A stretch of 64,000 nucleotides of DNA. It comes from Bacteroidota bacterium. GTDB taxonomy: Bacteria; Bacteroidota; Bacteroidia; Chitinophagales; Saprospiraceae. The notes under the pieces are model-generated. The model worked only from the letters and a program-made list of their open reading frames with translations, did no database searches and was not told where the DNA came from. Numbering within the stretch: the first letter of the stretch is position 1; each line of letters opens with the position of its first letter. The stretch covers positions 179,961 through 243,960 of the forward strand of contig CAUJDW010000103.1 in NCBI GenBank assembly GCA_963169455.1. Direction: 5' to 3'. Position numbers and translations under genes: made by a program. This document shows positions 1 through 9,552 of this stretch, piece by piece.

Positions 1-48
1 GCATGTATTAACGCAAAGCCCCCTCGAAAAAATTGTACGGAAAATAAA

Positions 49-56
49 TAACTTTG
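49..56 (+). promoter_or_regulatory. Bacteroidota -7 box upstream of dcd
   Basis: TAACTTTG fits the Bacteroidota housekeeping -7 consensus TAnnTTTG and lies 21 bases before the dcd ATG. A TTG at 33-35 is too close to be a well-spaced -33 element, so only the -7 box is supported. The box contains an in-frame TTG that could be misread as a start codon. Confidence 0.5.
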
Positions 57-77
57 CGCCCTCAAAACCTGGCGCAC

Positions 78-614
78 ATGATCCTGTCGGACAAGAAGAT
101 AATGGAAGGCATAGAAAATGGGGAGATTGTCATTGAACCATTCCGGCCCGAATGCCTGGGCACCAACTCTTACGACGTTCACCTCGGCAAATGGCTCGCC
201 ATCTATAAGGACCACATCCTGGATGCGCGCAGGCATAACCCCATCGAATACATTGAGATACCGGAGCACGGCTTTGTCCTTCATCCCAGCACCTTATACC
301 TCGGCGTCACGGAAGAATATACCGAAACGCATCAGGCCGTGCCCTTCCTGGAGGGCAAATCCAGCGTTGGCCGCCTGGGTATCGACATCCACGCCACGGC
401 CGGGAAAGGCGACGTAGGCTTCTGCAACACCTGGACGCTGGAGATATCCTGCACACACCCCGTGCGGGTTTACGCCGGCATGCCCATCGGCCAGCTCATC
501 TACTTCAGGGTCGATGGTGAGATCAGGAACTACTACAACCAGAAGCGGGACGCCAAGTACAACCAGCGCACCGACAAACCGGTGGAGAGCATGATGTGGA
601 AGAACAAGTTCTGA
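78..614 (+). CDS. dcd: dCTP deaminase
   Basis: Deaminates dCTP to dUTP in the cytosol, feeding dUMP and dTMP synthesis. The 178-residue product has the family opening MILSDKKI, the conserved block FLEGKSSVGRLGIDIHATAG, and the segment GDVGFCNTWTLE holding the catalytic-loop region of the dUTPase-like trimer fold. The length matches bacterial Dcd. The ATG at 78 is chosen because an upstream in-frame TTG at 54 lies inside the -7 promoter box and would add a non-conserved tail. The gene stands alone; the next gene starts 164 bases downstream. Confidence 0.95.
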   Translation: MILSDKKIMEGIENGEIVIEPFRPECLGTNSYDVHLGKWLAIYKDHILDARRHNPIEYIEIPEHGFVLHPSTLYLGVTEEYTETHQAVPFLEGKSSVGRLGIDIHATAGKGDVGFCNTWTLEISCTHPVRVYAGMPIGQLIYFRVDGEIRNYYNQKRDAKYNQRTDKPVESMMWKNKF

Positions 615-728
615 TGTAATCACCTCCCTCCCTTGCCCGCATTTCCGGACGTGCTGTTTTTTTTTGCCGGAAAGCATCAAATCCGGCGAAAGCCCGTATA
701 ACAAAAGCCAAAAGCCCTGAGAACAAAC

Positions 729-740
729 TTTTGGCCAAAA
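729..740. promoter_or_regulatory. TTTTGGCCAAAA palindrome
   Basis: A perfect 12-bp palindrome about 38 bases before the ATG at 779, followed by an AT-rich stretch (TATATTAG at 746-753). Related T-rich/GGCC/A-rich sequences occur before several other genes here (13505, 26523, 31041). It may be a regulator site or a promoter feature; its function is not known. Confidence 0.3.
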
Positions 741-778
741 CGTCCTATATTAGTAGCTAACAAATACATAGTCCCAAA

Positions 779-3700
779 ATGAAAAAACATGCTATGCTCC
801 TGCAGGCCTTGCTGGCCTCCCTGCCTGTCCTGCTGTTCAGTCAAAATTTCGATCCCGGTTTCAAGCCCTTCGTTACCCGTCCCGGGCAGATGGAAAAGCT
901 GGCCATACTGCCTGACGGGCGCTTCGTAGCCGCCGGCAATTTCACCTTCGCCAACCGGGTGCAGCAGGCCAATATTGCCCGTTTTCAGCCCAACGGCGCG
1001 CTCGATGCTTCCTTCCAGCCGGAGCTGGCCGATTTCTCCATCATGGCCATGGTGGTGCAACCCGATGGCAAAGTGCTGGTTGGCGGCCGCCACACGGGTG
1101 AGGGGGCGCCCGAGGGCATAACCGTTCTGCGCCTGAATGCCAACGGCAGCCTGGACAACGGTTTTCAGGCCGGTTTTGCTCCTGACGGCAACTTTGCAGC
1201 CCTGGCGCTGGAGGGCAATGGCAACATCATGGTTGGAGGGGCCTTTACCAGTTTTGCAGGGCAGGCGGCGCAGGGGGTTGTGCGCCTCAGCCCCGCCGGC
1301 GGGCTGCTTCAGGTAATCCCGCTCAACGCTCCCGGCCCTGTTTTCGTCAGCAGCCTGTTCGTTCAGGCCAACGGCCGGTTCCTGGTGGGGGGCAGTTTTA
1401 ACGACCAGGGTTACCTCAGCTATCACGAAGTGAGTGGCGCGCCCGTCGCCGGCTTCAATTTTTCCATTACCCTGCCCGGCACTACCAATATCCTCACCGG
1501 CATTCGCAAAGTCACGCAGGACAACCTCGGGCGCATCGTTTTCAGCACCGGCACCTTCCTCATTCGCTATGCGGTTGCCGTCCTCCATACCGATGGCAGC
1601 TATGCCGGCTGGAACTACGTATATGGCATCCCGATGGATATTGCGATCGATTTTAACAACACCATTTATGTGGCTGGCGATTTCGGGAACGTCAGCGCCG
1701 TACATGCCTTCAACCCCGATACGGGCCTGTCGCCCTACAGTGCGGGCAGCGGCGCCGACGGGCTGGTCAGGCAGGTCGTGCGGCATCCCAACGGGGGATT
1801 CCTCATCGGCGGTGATTTCAGCGCCTTCAACGGGCAGCCGGCTCTCAGCCTGGAGCGCCTGACGGCCAGCGGGCTACCGGTTACGGGCTTCAACCCCAGC
1901 CTCGAACGCGCCGGGCTGGTGCGCACGATGCTGCGCAGCGGCGCCGACAAACTTTTCATCGGCGGCGATTTTGCCATGATCGGCGATGTGCACAGCCCCA
2001 ACCTGGGGCGCGTACTGCTGGCCGACGGCTCGGCCGATACTACCTTTGTCAACCCGGGGATCAGCTACCGCAACATCGTCAATTCCCTGGCCCTCGACAA
2101 CCAGGGCCGCCTCCTGGCCGCCGGAACCAACCAGGATAACGCCAACGAAATACACGAATGCCCGGTCATGCGCCTGCTGCCCGGCGGGGCCTTCGACCCG
2201 GCTTTCCAACCCGACCCGGGCGCCTACCCCATAGGCAGGCTGCGCAAGGCCATGCCCATGCCCAACGGGCGCATTCTCATCGCAGGTGACTTCAATATCT
2301 TCAGCCCCAACATCATCGCTTCCAAAGCCGCCCTTTACAATGCCAACGGAACCCTCAACGAGGCCTTTTCCGGCCGGATCCAGGCTGGCGGCGTCTGGGA
2401 TGTCTTTACCCAGGCCGATGGCAGGATACTCATCGGCGGTACAAACATCAGCTATGACGGCTCTGCGCCGGCCCATATCATTCGTTTGTATCCCACACTT
2501 AACAGGGACTTCAGCTTCCAGGCTCCGCCGGAGGTGGATTGCGACGGGAACTGCCGCTTCACCTTTACCGAACAGCCCGACGGCCGCATCCTGGCCGGCG
2601 GCGCATTCCTGCTGTCCGGCTCCGGCCACCCCACGCCTTTCGGCATCATCCGTTTGATGGCCAACGGGGCGCTCGACGAGGATTTCAACATGGCGGCCAG
2701 CTTCAGCCCCAGTGAGCCTTACACCGATGGAGAAGCCCGCAACCTCCGGCTCTTCCCCGACGGCCGCATTCTGGCCGTGGGCCTTTTCGACTCGCTGGGT
2801 ACAACGCCGGCCAGAGGCATATACATTCTGGGGCCCGACGGCACGCCCGAAGACAACATGGGGATGCTTTCCTTCCCCCTGCAACTCGTGCTCGACGCCA
2901 TCGTCCTGAGCAATGAATCCTTCCTGATCGGCGGCTTCCTGTTCGATGAGAATGAGCCGGGCCATACGGCCCTGGCCAGGGTGGGCATGGCCCCGGTTTC
3001 CATACCCCATATCGCCGGTTTTATCGCCACCAATTTCGGCAGCCCCATGCCTTATGTGGAGCTGAGCATCACCGGCCAGCCCGGCGCCAATGTGCTGACC
3101 GAAACCAGCGGGGCGTACTACTGGGGCGGCCCCTTGCCCGGAAACAATTACACCATCACGCCAATGATGGATTTTTACCATGGCAACGGCGTCACTACGG
3201 CCGACCTCATTCTCATCAACCGCCACATACTGGGGGTGGAGCCGATACAGGATCCCTACCTGCTCATCGCTGCCGACGTCAACCGCTCCCAAACCATCAG
3301 CAACCTCGACCTTATTGCCATACAGCGGCTCATTATCGGCATCTCGGAGACTTTTGCCAACAACACAAGTTATCGATTTGTGGATGCAGCCTATGTGTTC
3401 CCGCAACCCACCAACCCATGGGCCCAGCAATTTCCGGAAGCCATCACCCTGAACGGCCTGCCGCCGGATGGCGTCGATGACGCCGATTTCGTCGGGGTCA
3501 AGATCGGCGACCTGAACGGCGACGCGGCGGCGCCCATGCAGCCAGCCAGCACGCGCGCCGCCTTCAGCCTTCTGGCCCCGGATGCCCTGCTGGAAGCGGG
3601 CGCCGCTGTGGCCGTACCCATCCATCTGTCTGATGCCGAAACATTTGCCGGTTGCCAGTTCACCCTGCAATTTGACCCTTCCGCACTTTCGTTCGAGGGG

Positions 3701-4228
3701 CTGGATTATGGCCTGGCCGGCGAGCCCTGCTTCGGCTGGCGCTACCTGGGCCGGGGTTGGGTGACGTTCAGCTGGTACCGCCAGACGGGCCAGGATGGCG
3801 ACGCGCCCTTGTTTACCCTGCGGTTCAAAGCCCGTAAAAGCGGGCTGCTGAGCGATTGGCTGGGCCTCGGCTCCGGTTTCACTGCTGCGGAAGCTTATGA
3901 CGAGTCGGCCCAGGCTTACGGGCTGGCGCTGGAATTTGAAGGGATGGCGAAAACAGCGGGTTTTGCCTTGTTCCAGAATGCCCCAAACCCTTTCTCCGGC
4001 GAAACGGCTATTGGCTTCGTGCTTCCGCAGCCGGGGGAGGCCGCGCTGCAAATCCAAACCGCTGAGGGGCGCCTGGTGTATGCTTCCAGGGCTTATTTTG
4101 AAAAAGGTTACAACGAAATACGCCTGCGCAGCGGCGAACTGCCGGAAGGCGTTCTCTTTTACAGCCTGCATGCCGACGGCCAGGTGCTCAGCCGGAGGAT
4201 GGTGGTGATGAAGGGAAGGCAAGGCTGA
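779..4228 (+). CDS. T9SS-secreted delta-60 repeat protein with dockerin-like and cohesin-like modules
   Basis: A large exported protein (1,149 residues) with signal peptide MKKHAMLLQALLASLPVLLF. Residues about 25-720 hold many delta-60-type repeats (pattern PDGRILIGG..NG.LD..F), which build beta-propeller-like solenoids. Residues about 800-860 look like a dockerin duplex (TTADLILINRHILG then ADVNRSQTISNLDLIAIQRL). Residues about 927-1050 resemble a cohesin-like beta-sandwich (GCQFTLQFDPSALSFEGL). Residues about 1060-1149 form a type A T9SS sorting domain (NAPNPFSGETAIGF to the end). It is probably an outer-surface or secreted binding protein; no catalytic motif is visible. The combination of dockerin-like and cohesin-like parts in one chain is noteworthy. 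Confidence 0.85.
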   Translation: MKKHAMLLQALLASLPVLLFSQNFDPGFKPFVTRPGQMEKLAILPDGRFVAAGNFTFANRVQQANIARFQPNGALDASFQPELADFSIMAMVVQPDGKVLVGGRHTGEGAPEGITVLRLNANGSLDNGFQAGFAPDGNFAALALEGNGNIMVGGAFTSFAGQAAQGVVRLSPAGGLLQVIPLNAPGPVFVSSLFVQANGRFLVGGSFNDQGYLSYHEVSGAPVAGFNFSITLPGTTNILTGIRKVTQDNLGRIVFSTGTFLIRYAVAVLHTDGSYAGWNYVYGIPMDIAIDFNNTIYVAGDFGNVSAVHAFNPDTGLSPYSAGSGADGLVRQVVRHPNGGFLIGGDFSAFNGQPALSLERLTASGLPVTGFNPSLERAGLVRTMLRSGADKLFIGGDFAMIGDVHSPNLGRVLLADGSADTTFVNPGISYRNIVNSLALDNQGRLLAAGTNQDNANEIHECPVMRLLPGGAFDPAFQPDPGAYPIGRLRKAMPMPNGRILIAGDFNIFSPNIIASKAALYNANGTLNEAFSGRIQAGGVWDVFTQADGRILIGGTNISYDGSAPAHIIRLYPTLNRDFSFQAPPEVDCDGNCRFTFTEQPDGRILAGGAFLLSGSGHPTPFGIIRLMANGALDEDFNMAASFSPSEPYTDGEARNLRLFPDGRILAVGLFDSLGTTPARGIYILGPDGTPEDNMGMLSFPLQLVLDAIVLSNESFLIGGFLFDENEPGHTALARVGMAPVSIPHIAGFIATNFGSPMPYVELSITGQPGANVLTETSGAYYWGGPLPGNNYTITPMMDFYHGNGVTTADLILINRHILGVEPIQDPYLLIAADVNRSQTISNLDLIAIQRLIIGISETFANNTSYRFVDAAYVFPQPTNPWAQQFPEAITLNGLPPDGVDDADFVGVKIGDLNGDAAAPMQPASTRAAFSLLAPDALLEAGAAVAVPIHLSDAETFAGCQFTLQFDPSALSFEGLDYGLAGEPCFGWRYLGRGWVTFSWYRQTGQDGDAPLFTLRFKARKSGLLSDWLGLGSGFTAAEAYDESAQAYGLALEFEGMAKTAGFALFQNAPNPFSGETAIGFVLPQPGEAALQIQTAEGRLVYASRAYFEKGYNEIRLRSGELPEGVLFYSLHADGQVLSRRMVVMKGRQG

Positions 4229-4273
4229 AGGCTGCCGGGTAAAAGGGCGGGCTAAACGATTAAAACAGAAACA

Positions 4274-7200
4274 TTGGCGATCGACGAACCGAAAAAGGCG
4301 CCCCGTATTATTTCCGCCGGGGCAGGCAGTGGGAAGACCTACCGGCTGACCACCGAAATGGTAGAACTGCTGAAGGACGGCGGCGTTCAGGCCAATGGCA
4401 TTTTGGCTACTACCTTCACCCGCAAGGCTGCTGCCGAACTGCAGGAGCGCGTGCGGGTGCGGCTGCTCGAGGAAGGCCTGAGCGAACAGGCCGACCAGTT
4501 GGCCAACGCCCTCATCGGCACGGTGCACGGATCAGGGGCCAGGCTGCTGCAGCGCTTTGCCTTTGAAGCCGGCGTTTCTCCTGAAGTGAGCATTATCGCC
4601 GATGAAGACCAGCAGGTGCTGTTCAATCTGTCGCTGGCCAATGTGCTGACCAGCGAACGGGTGGAAAAAATGGAATTCCTCAGCGACCGCCTGGGCCTCA
4701 ACAAGCGGGAACGGTACGACTGGCGGCGCGAGGTCAAGCTCCTGACCGATGTTGCCCGCGCAAACGACTTTTCCGTCGAAGTGCTGGAAAAAAGCAAACG
4801 CCTTTCTTTCGAAACCTACCAGCCTTTTCTCGGCGAGCCGTCCGCCCGTCCGGAGGGATACTTCGAGCAACGGCTCGATGAACTGCTCAGCGAAACCATA
4901 AGCCGCCTTCAGGACAATGAAGACGACACCAAAAAAACAAGCGAAGCGGCCGGGCTGCTCAAAATGATGCAGCGCAGCCTGCAGCTTCGCGGTTTTCTCT
5001 TCTGGCACGAGTGGGCAAAAATCGCCAAGCTTTCCGTGGGAGCAAAGAGCCGCGACGACGCCGCAGCGCTTCTGGAATTCGCCCGGGAGCACGCCTCGCA
5101 TCCCGGTTTTCAGCAGGATATCAGGGAGTTCATCTATCAGGTTTTCGATATTGCCATTGCAGCTATCCAGGAATATGACACCTATAAAAAGCGCAGGGGG
5201 CTGATCGACTATACCGATATGGAGGTGCTGGTCAGCAGGCTGCTGGGCCAGGCGCCTGTAAGGGAAGTGCTGCGCGAAGAGATCGGGTTGCTCATGGTGG
5301 ACGAATTCCAGGACACCAGCCCCATTCAACTCGACATATTTCTGAAGCTGTCGGGCCTGGCCCGTTATTCCGTATGGGTAGGCGACCCCAAGCAGTCCAT
5401 TTACGGCTTTCGGGGGGCGGCGCCCGAGCTGATGCAGGCCGTCATTGCCGAAAGCGGTGGAGTGAAGCCGGAAGACATTCTGGAACGTTCCTGGCGTTCG
5501 CGTGAAGATATCGTTTATGCCACGAACGCCCTTTTCGTCAAGGCTTTTCCCGAGCTTCCCGCCGAGCAGGTGGCTCTGGAGCCCGTCAGAGTGAAAAATC
5601 TGGAAAAGCCGGCATTGCCCCTGGCGCTCCGGCACTGGCATTTCCGGTACGATGGCGAAGGGCGCCCGCCGGGCCGCCCCTGGCTGGAGAACTGCATCGC
5701 CTTCGAACTCAAGAAACTGCTGGACAGCGGGCTGCCCGTATTGCCCAAAGGCGAAAGCGCGCTTCGCCCGGCCCGGCCCGGCGATGTGGCCATCCTCTGC
5801 CGTTCGAACGCCGAGTGCCTGGTGGTGGCCGAGGCCCTGCACCGCGCAGGCCTGCGCGCGGCCATCGCCCGCAGCGGGCTGCTGAATACGGCGGAGGCCA
5901 AACTCATCCTGGCCTGCCTGAAGTACCTGCTGCACCAGTACGATTCCCTTTCCGTTGCTGAAATATTACTGCTGGCCAGCGGCCAGGACATCGAGGACAT
6001 CATCGAAAGCCGCCTGGACTACCTGGATCAGCAGGACAAGGGCGCATACAACGGCCAGTGGGCTCAGGACGACCCCTTCATCCGCTCCCTCGACGAGCTG
6101 AGGAGCCAGGCCGTCGAATTATCAAGTGCTGAAATACTGAGCCTTTTGCTGGAAGAACTCGGCCTGCGGCGCCTGATCTCATCCTGGGGCAATGGCCAGC
6201 AGCGGCTCGACAACGTGGAGGTGCTGCGCAGTCTGGCCCTGCAATACGAGGAGGCCTGCAACCGCCTGCACAGCGCCGCCTCGCTAGGCGGTTTCCTGCT
6301 CTGGCTGGCCGACCTGGAAAACAACCAGCTGGACATGCAGGGCTCCGGAGAAGGCCCCGATGCGGTGAATGTGCTGACCTACCACAAAAGCAAGGGCCTG
6401 GAGTGGCCCATCGTCATCTGCCACAGCCTGGAGGGCAACCTGCGCGCCGAAGTGTGGGGCCTCGATATCATTCCCGAAAGCACCGAGCTTGACCTCGGCA
6501 ACGTATTGGGCAACCGCTGGTTGCGTTATTGGGTGAACCCCTACGCCGATCAGTTCCGCGGCACCCTGCTGGACGAACGCCTGGCCGGCAGCGAGGCCAG
6601 CCGGCGGGCGCGCAGCATAGCGCTGGAAGAAGAATCGCGCCTCCTCTATGTAGGGCTTACCCGCGCCCGCGACTACCTCATCTTCCCTTCCCGCCATAAG
6701 CCCACCCAATGGCTGAACCGAACCTGGCACGAAGGCCGGGAGGATTACCCTACCCTCGACCCCGATAGTGGCGAAAGCCCCTGGATTTGGAATGGAAAAG
6801 CCCTCCCGATCGAAACGTCAATATTGCCTTATCCTCAGGATTTCCCCCACGCCAGCCCGCCGGATGCCGACATCCGCTTCCTGGAAGAACGGGCCGGCAA
6901 GGGGGCTCACCAACCCTTTGACATTGACCCTTCCAGCGAATTTTTTTCTGAGGAGATGCGCCCCCGCATCGGCGAACTGATACCCTACGGCGCGCCCCTC
7001 AGCCTGCCGGAAGGTGTCGACCTTTATGCTGCGGCTAAAGCCATCAAGGCCTTCCTGGCCCCTGGCCATGCGGGGTACCCTGCAGGCAACACCCTGTCTC
7101 TTGCCGAGGGCATCATCGAACGCTATGGCCTGGCTGGCTGGCCTGCACAGGATTTGCTGCAGTTGAGCGAGAACTGGGCTGCCTTCCTCGCCAGTAGGTT

Positions 7201-7534
7201 CCCTTCCCATAAGGCATATCGGAAATATCCCGTCCGTTATTTCCATCAGGGCCGCCTGTTCAGCACGGTCATCGACCTCATCCTTGAAACGGAGCAGGGC
7301 CTGGCTGTTATCCAGAACAGCGGTTTCGGGGAAGGCGAGCCGTCCAAAATGCGCCAGCGCGCCCTTCAGAACCTGGGCAGTTGGTGCTACCTCAGCCGCC
7401 TTGGCCTGGAACAGCTCTTTGAAACGGGCAATGTGCGCACCTTCGTCCATTTCGTGATGAGCGCTACGCTGATCGAGGTGGAAACGGAAGTCGGAAGCGG
7501 GAAGCGGCCGAAGGAAGTCCCGTACCAACTGTAA
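4274..7534 (+). CDS. AddA/RecB-like UvrD-family helicase with degenerate nuclease domain
   Basis: A superfamily 1A DNA helicase, probably the motor subunit of a double-strand-break processing complex. Motif I is ISAGAGSGKTYRL (residues about 13-25), motif II LLMVDEFQDTSP (about 339-350), motif III WVGDPKQSIYGFRGA, motif V TYHKSKGLEWP (about 702), and motif VI YVGLTRARDYL (about 791). The C-terminal region (about 990-1080) aligns by eye with the AddA-type PD-(D/E)XK nuclease, but the expected aspartate-x-lysine is replaced: VIDLILETEQGLAVIQNSGF. The start is TTG at 4274; no ATG or GTG lies between the upstream stop and motif I. The last residues (VGSGKRPKEVPYQL) are encoded by an intergenic-type repeat. 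No AddB-like partner is in the window. Confidence 0.85.
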   Translation: MAIDEPKKAPRIISAGAGSGKTYRLTTEMVELLKDGGVQANGILATTFTRKAAAELQERVRVRLLEEGLSEQADQLANALIGTVHGSGARLLQRFAFEAGVSPEVSIIADEDQQVLFNLSLANVLTSERVEKMEFLSDRLGLNKRERYDWRREVKLLTDVARANDFSVEVLEKSKRLSFETYQPFLGEPSARPEGYFEQRLDELLSETISRLQDNEDDTKKTSEAAGLLKMMQRSLQLRGFLFWHEWAKIAKLSVGAKSRDDAAALLEFAREHASHPGFQQDIREFIYQVFDIAIAAIQEYDTYKKRRGLIDYTDMEVLVSRLLGQAPVREVLREEIGLLMVDEFQDTSPIQLDIFLKLSGLARYSVWVGDPKQSIYGFRGAAPELMQAVIAESGGVKPEDILERSWRSREDIVYATNALFVKAFPELPAEQVALEPVRVKNLEKPALPLALRHWHFRYDGEGRPPGRPWLENCIAFELKKLLDSGLPVLPKGESALRPARPGDVAILCRSNAECLVVAEALHRAGLRAAIARSGLLNTAEAKLILACLKYLLHQYDSLSVAEILLLASGQDIEDIIESRLDYLDQQDKGAYNGQWAQDDPFIRSLDELRSQAVELSSAEILSLLLEELGLRRLISSWGNGQQRLDNVEVLRSLALQYEEACNRLHSAASLGGFLLWLADLENNQLDMQGSGEGPDAVNVLTYHKSKGLEWPIVICHSLEGNLRAEVWGLDIIPESTELDLGNVLGNRWLRYWVNPYADQFRGTLLDERLAGSEASRRARSIALEEESRLLYVGLTRARDYLIFPSRHKPTQWLNRTWHEGREDYPTLDPDSGESPWIWNGKALPIETSILPYPQDFPHASPPDADIRFLEERAGKGAHQPFDIDPSSEFFSEEMRPRIGELIPYGAPLSLPEGVDLYAAAKAIKAFLAPGHAGYPAGNTLSLAEGIIERYGLAGWPAQDLLQLSENWAAFLASRFPSHKAYRKYPVRYFHQGRLFSTVIDLILETEQGLAVIQNSGFGEGEPSKMRQRALQNLGSWCYLSRLGLEQLFETGNVRTFVHFVMSATLIEVETEVGSGKRPKEVPYQL

Positions 7535-7535
7535 G

Positions 7536-7577
7536 GAAGTCGGAAGTGGGAAATCGGAAGTCGGAAGTGGGAAATCG
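7536..7577. repeat. Tandem 21-bp repeat (two perfect copies)
   Basis: Two identical head-to-tail copies of a 21-base unit beginning GAAGTCGGAAGTGGG, starting immediately after the helicase stop codon. Partial copies occur inside the last codons of the helicase (about 7486-7512) and again near 7632. The 202-base gap to the next gene otherwise shows no coding potential. Confidence 0.8.
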
Positions 7578-7736
7578 GCCCGTCCTCGTAACGTCTGCTA
7601 CCGCAGCCGGATAAATCCCCCGGCCGGGTAAAAAGTCGGAAGTTGAGCAAAGCGAGTAGGCGGGCGGAAAAGCAGGCAGGCGCCGGCTGAAGAGGAATAT
7701 GGCCTGAATTTTTTTTAAAACCCAATAAAACATCTC

Positions 7737-9491
7737 ATGGAAAGACGCCATGCCATTTTTCTGATCCTGTTGCTTGGTCTGGCCCGGCTTGAGGCGCAGC
7801 CTGTCAACCTTTCCCTCAACAGGGGGGCTTTCACTTTCGGGTGGAGCATACTGCCCGTAGCGGGCGATAAGTGGCTGGCCGGCGGCAGCGCGGGGGCTTT
7901 CATGGGATACCCGGCCTTTCAGCCCTACCTGGCCCTTTTTAGTGCGGAAGGGGAGCTTATCTGGGAGCGCTTTCTCGATGACAGCCCTTATTCCGAAATA
8001 GGCGCCGTGACGGATCTGGCATACGATTCTGTGCTGCAGGTTTACTACGCTGCAGGTTTCCTGTCGGGCTGCGACTACGGCGTTCCGGGTTTTTTGTACC
8101 AGCTCAGTGCAGATGGGGAGGCCAACTGGTACCGGGAGACGCCCTATTACTTCAGCGAACATTATCTGGGGCTGAGGCCCGGACAGGGCATCGTGGCCGG
8201 CGGCAAATATCCGCTGCTTCTGCAATACATCGACAGTACGGGGGAGCTCGTGCAGGAAGCTAACCTGGAGGAGTATGGCTTTACACTCAACGGGCTGGAG
8301 CAGGCCGGCCAGCACACGGCATTGCTTGCCGAGGAACAGATCCTGCTCATCGAATGGAGCAGCGGAGGTTGGTCCGTAACAGGGGAAGCGGCCATAGCGG
8401 AAGGCCGGGACATACGATTCGTTCCGGAAGAGGGCTGTTTTATCGCTTTGGCCGGCGGCCGGGCCATTCGGTTGTCGGGCGGGCTGGAATTGCTTGCCGA
8501 AGCGGATATCAGCGCTTTTGGGAGTTTCCGGAAAATCGCCTGTGCGGAAGGGCGTTGTTTCGCATTGGGCGAAAAGCCTGGCTCACCCTTCCTCGCCCTG
8601 CGTTTTGATACGGGCTTAAATGAATTTCACGGCTTTGATGTAAACGGCGCCTACTACGCGCCCACCGCTTTGGCCACTCGTGGCGGGCAGCTTATGCTGG
8701 CGGGCAGGGCCGTTCCCGATGTTCAGGAAACCTTCGCCGAAGAGATAGCTACATTCTATGCCCACAGGGGCAGCAGCCTCTTTCTGCAGTCGTGGGATGC
8801 CGACGGCACCCCTGCCGTCAGCGGCCAGGATGTCGAAGTGCTCGATGTGGGTTTCGGCGATTTCCAGGGCAGCGTAGAGGAGGGTTTCTGCAATTTTTCC
8901 AGCCAGTATATGAATGCCCAGGTTTCCGGCATTCGGGTGCAGGTGCGCAACAATGGCGCTCAGGTGCTGAACAGCCTTCGGCTGAACGCCGGTTTTTTCC
9001 CCTGCTGGTTTATCTGCAGCACCATTCAAACCGTAAACCGGGATTACGATGCACTGGGCCTGGCTCCCGGAGAAACACTTGCCCTCGACTTTCCGGATGT
9101 CCTGACGTTCCCGCTCCCATACAGCAACCCCTTCGAGCTTTGCATCTGGGCGTCGGCGCCCAACGGCAGGCTGGACGATCGATTTGAGGACAATGAAAGC
9201 TGCCTGAGTTTTGCGGTCAGTAGTATAAAAGAGGCCGCGCCTGCCATTGCCGCGCCTGACATTTTCCCCAACCCGGCTTCTGAATCCCTGAATGTGCGGT
9301 TTGGCGAAACATGGCCGGCGGGCGCCCGCCTTGCGATCTTCAATACGCTTGGCCGGGAGTTATGGCGCCGTCTGTTGGACGAGCCGGCAGGGGAGTTGCA
9401 AATCGGGCTGGAGCACCTGCCTCCCGGGGTATATGTACTGGTTGCGGAGCATGGCGCTGTCCAGGTGGCGCGCCGCTTTGTGAAACAATAG
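7737..9491 (+). CDS. T9SS-secreted protein of unknown function
   Basis: A 584-residue exported protein. The N-terminal MERRHAIFLILLLGLARLEA is a signal peptide. The middle is beta-rich with repeats resembling propeller blades (GDKWLAGGSAGAF, GIVAGGKYPLLLQY, LMLAGRAVPDV), followed near residues 360-490 by a segment on symmetry in extracellular adhesion-type domains (VQVRNNGAQVLNSLRL, a CARDB-like beta-sandwich pattern). Residues about 505-584 are a type A T9SS sorting domain (DIFPNPASESLNVRF, then LPPGVYVLVAEHG). No enzyme signature was seen, so the role is inferred only as a surface or secreted protein. It converges with the next gene, whose stop is 61 bases away. Confidence 0.75.
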   Translation: MERRHAIFLILLLGLARLEAQPVNLSLNRGAFTFGWSILPVAGDKWLAGGSAGAFMGYPAFQPYLALFSAEGELIWERFLDDSPYSEIGAVTDLAYDSVLQVYYAAGFLSGCDYGVPGFLYQLSADGEANWYRETPYYFSEHYLGLRPGQGIVAGGKYPLLLQYIDSTGELVQEANLEEYGFTLNGLEQAGQHTALLAEEQILLIEWSSGGWSVTGEAAIAEGRDIRFVPEEGCFIALAGGRAIRLSGGLELLAEADISAFGSFRKIACAEGRCFALGEKPGSPFLALRFDTGLNEFHGFDVNGAYYAPTALATRGGQLMLAGRAVPDVQETFAEEIATFYAHRGSSLFLQSWDADGTPAVSGQDVEVLDVGFGDFQGSVEEGFCNFSSQYMNAQVSGIRVQVRNNGAQVLNSLRLNAGFFPCWFICSTIQTVNRDYDALGLAPGETLALDFPDVLTFPLPYSNPFELCIWASAPNGRLDDRFEDNESCLSFAVSSIKEAAPAIAAPDIFPNPASESLNVRFGETWPAGARLAIFNTLGRELWRRLLDEPAGELQIGLEHLPPGVYVLVAEHGAVQVARRFVKQ

Positions 9492-9552
9492 AAGAGCCAG
9501 GGGGAGGCTTGCCTGAAGTGATATCCGGCGAGCCTCCCCGCAGCTGTGCAGT

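Noticed and set aside
1874..4528. 884-residue open frame antisense to the delta-60 repeat protein and helicase start
   Set aside because: It spans two well-supported genes and their gap on the other strand and shows no domain or signal peptide.
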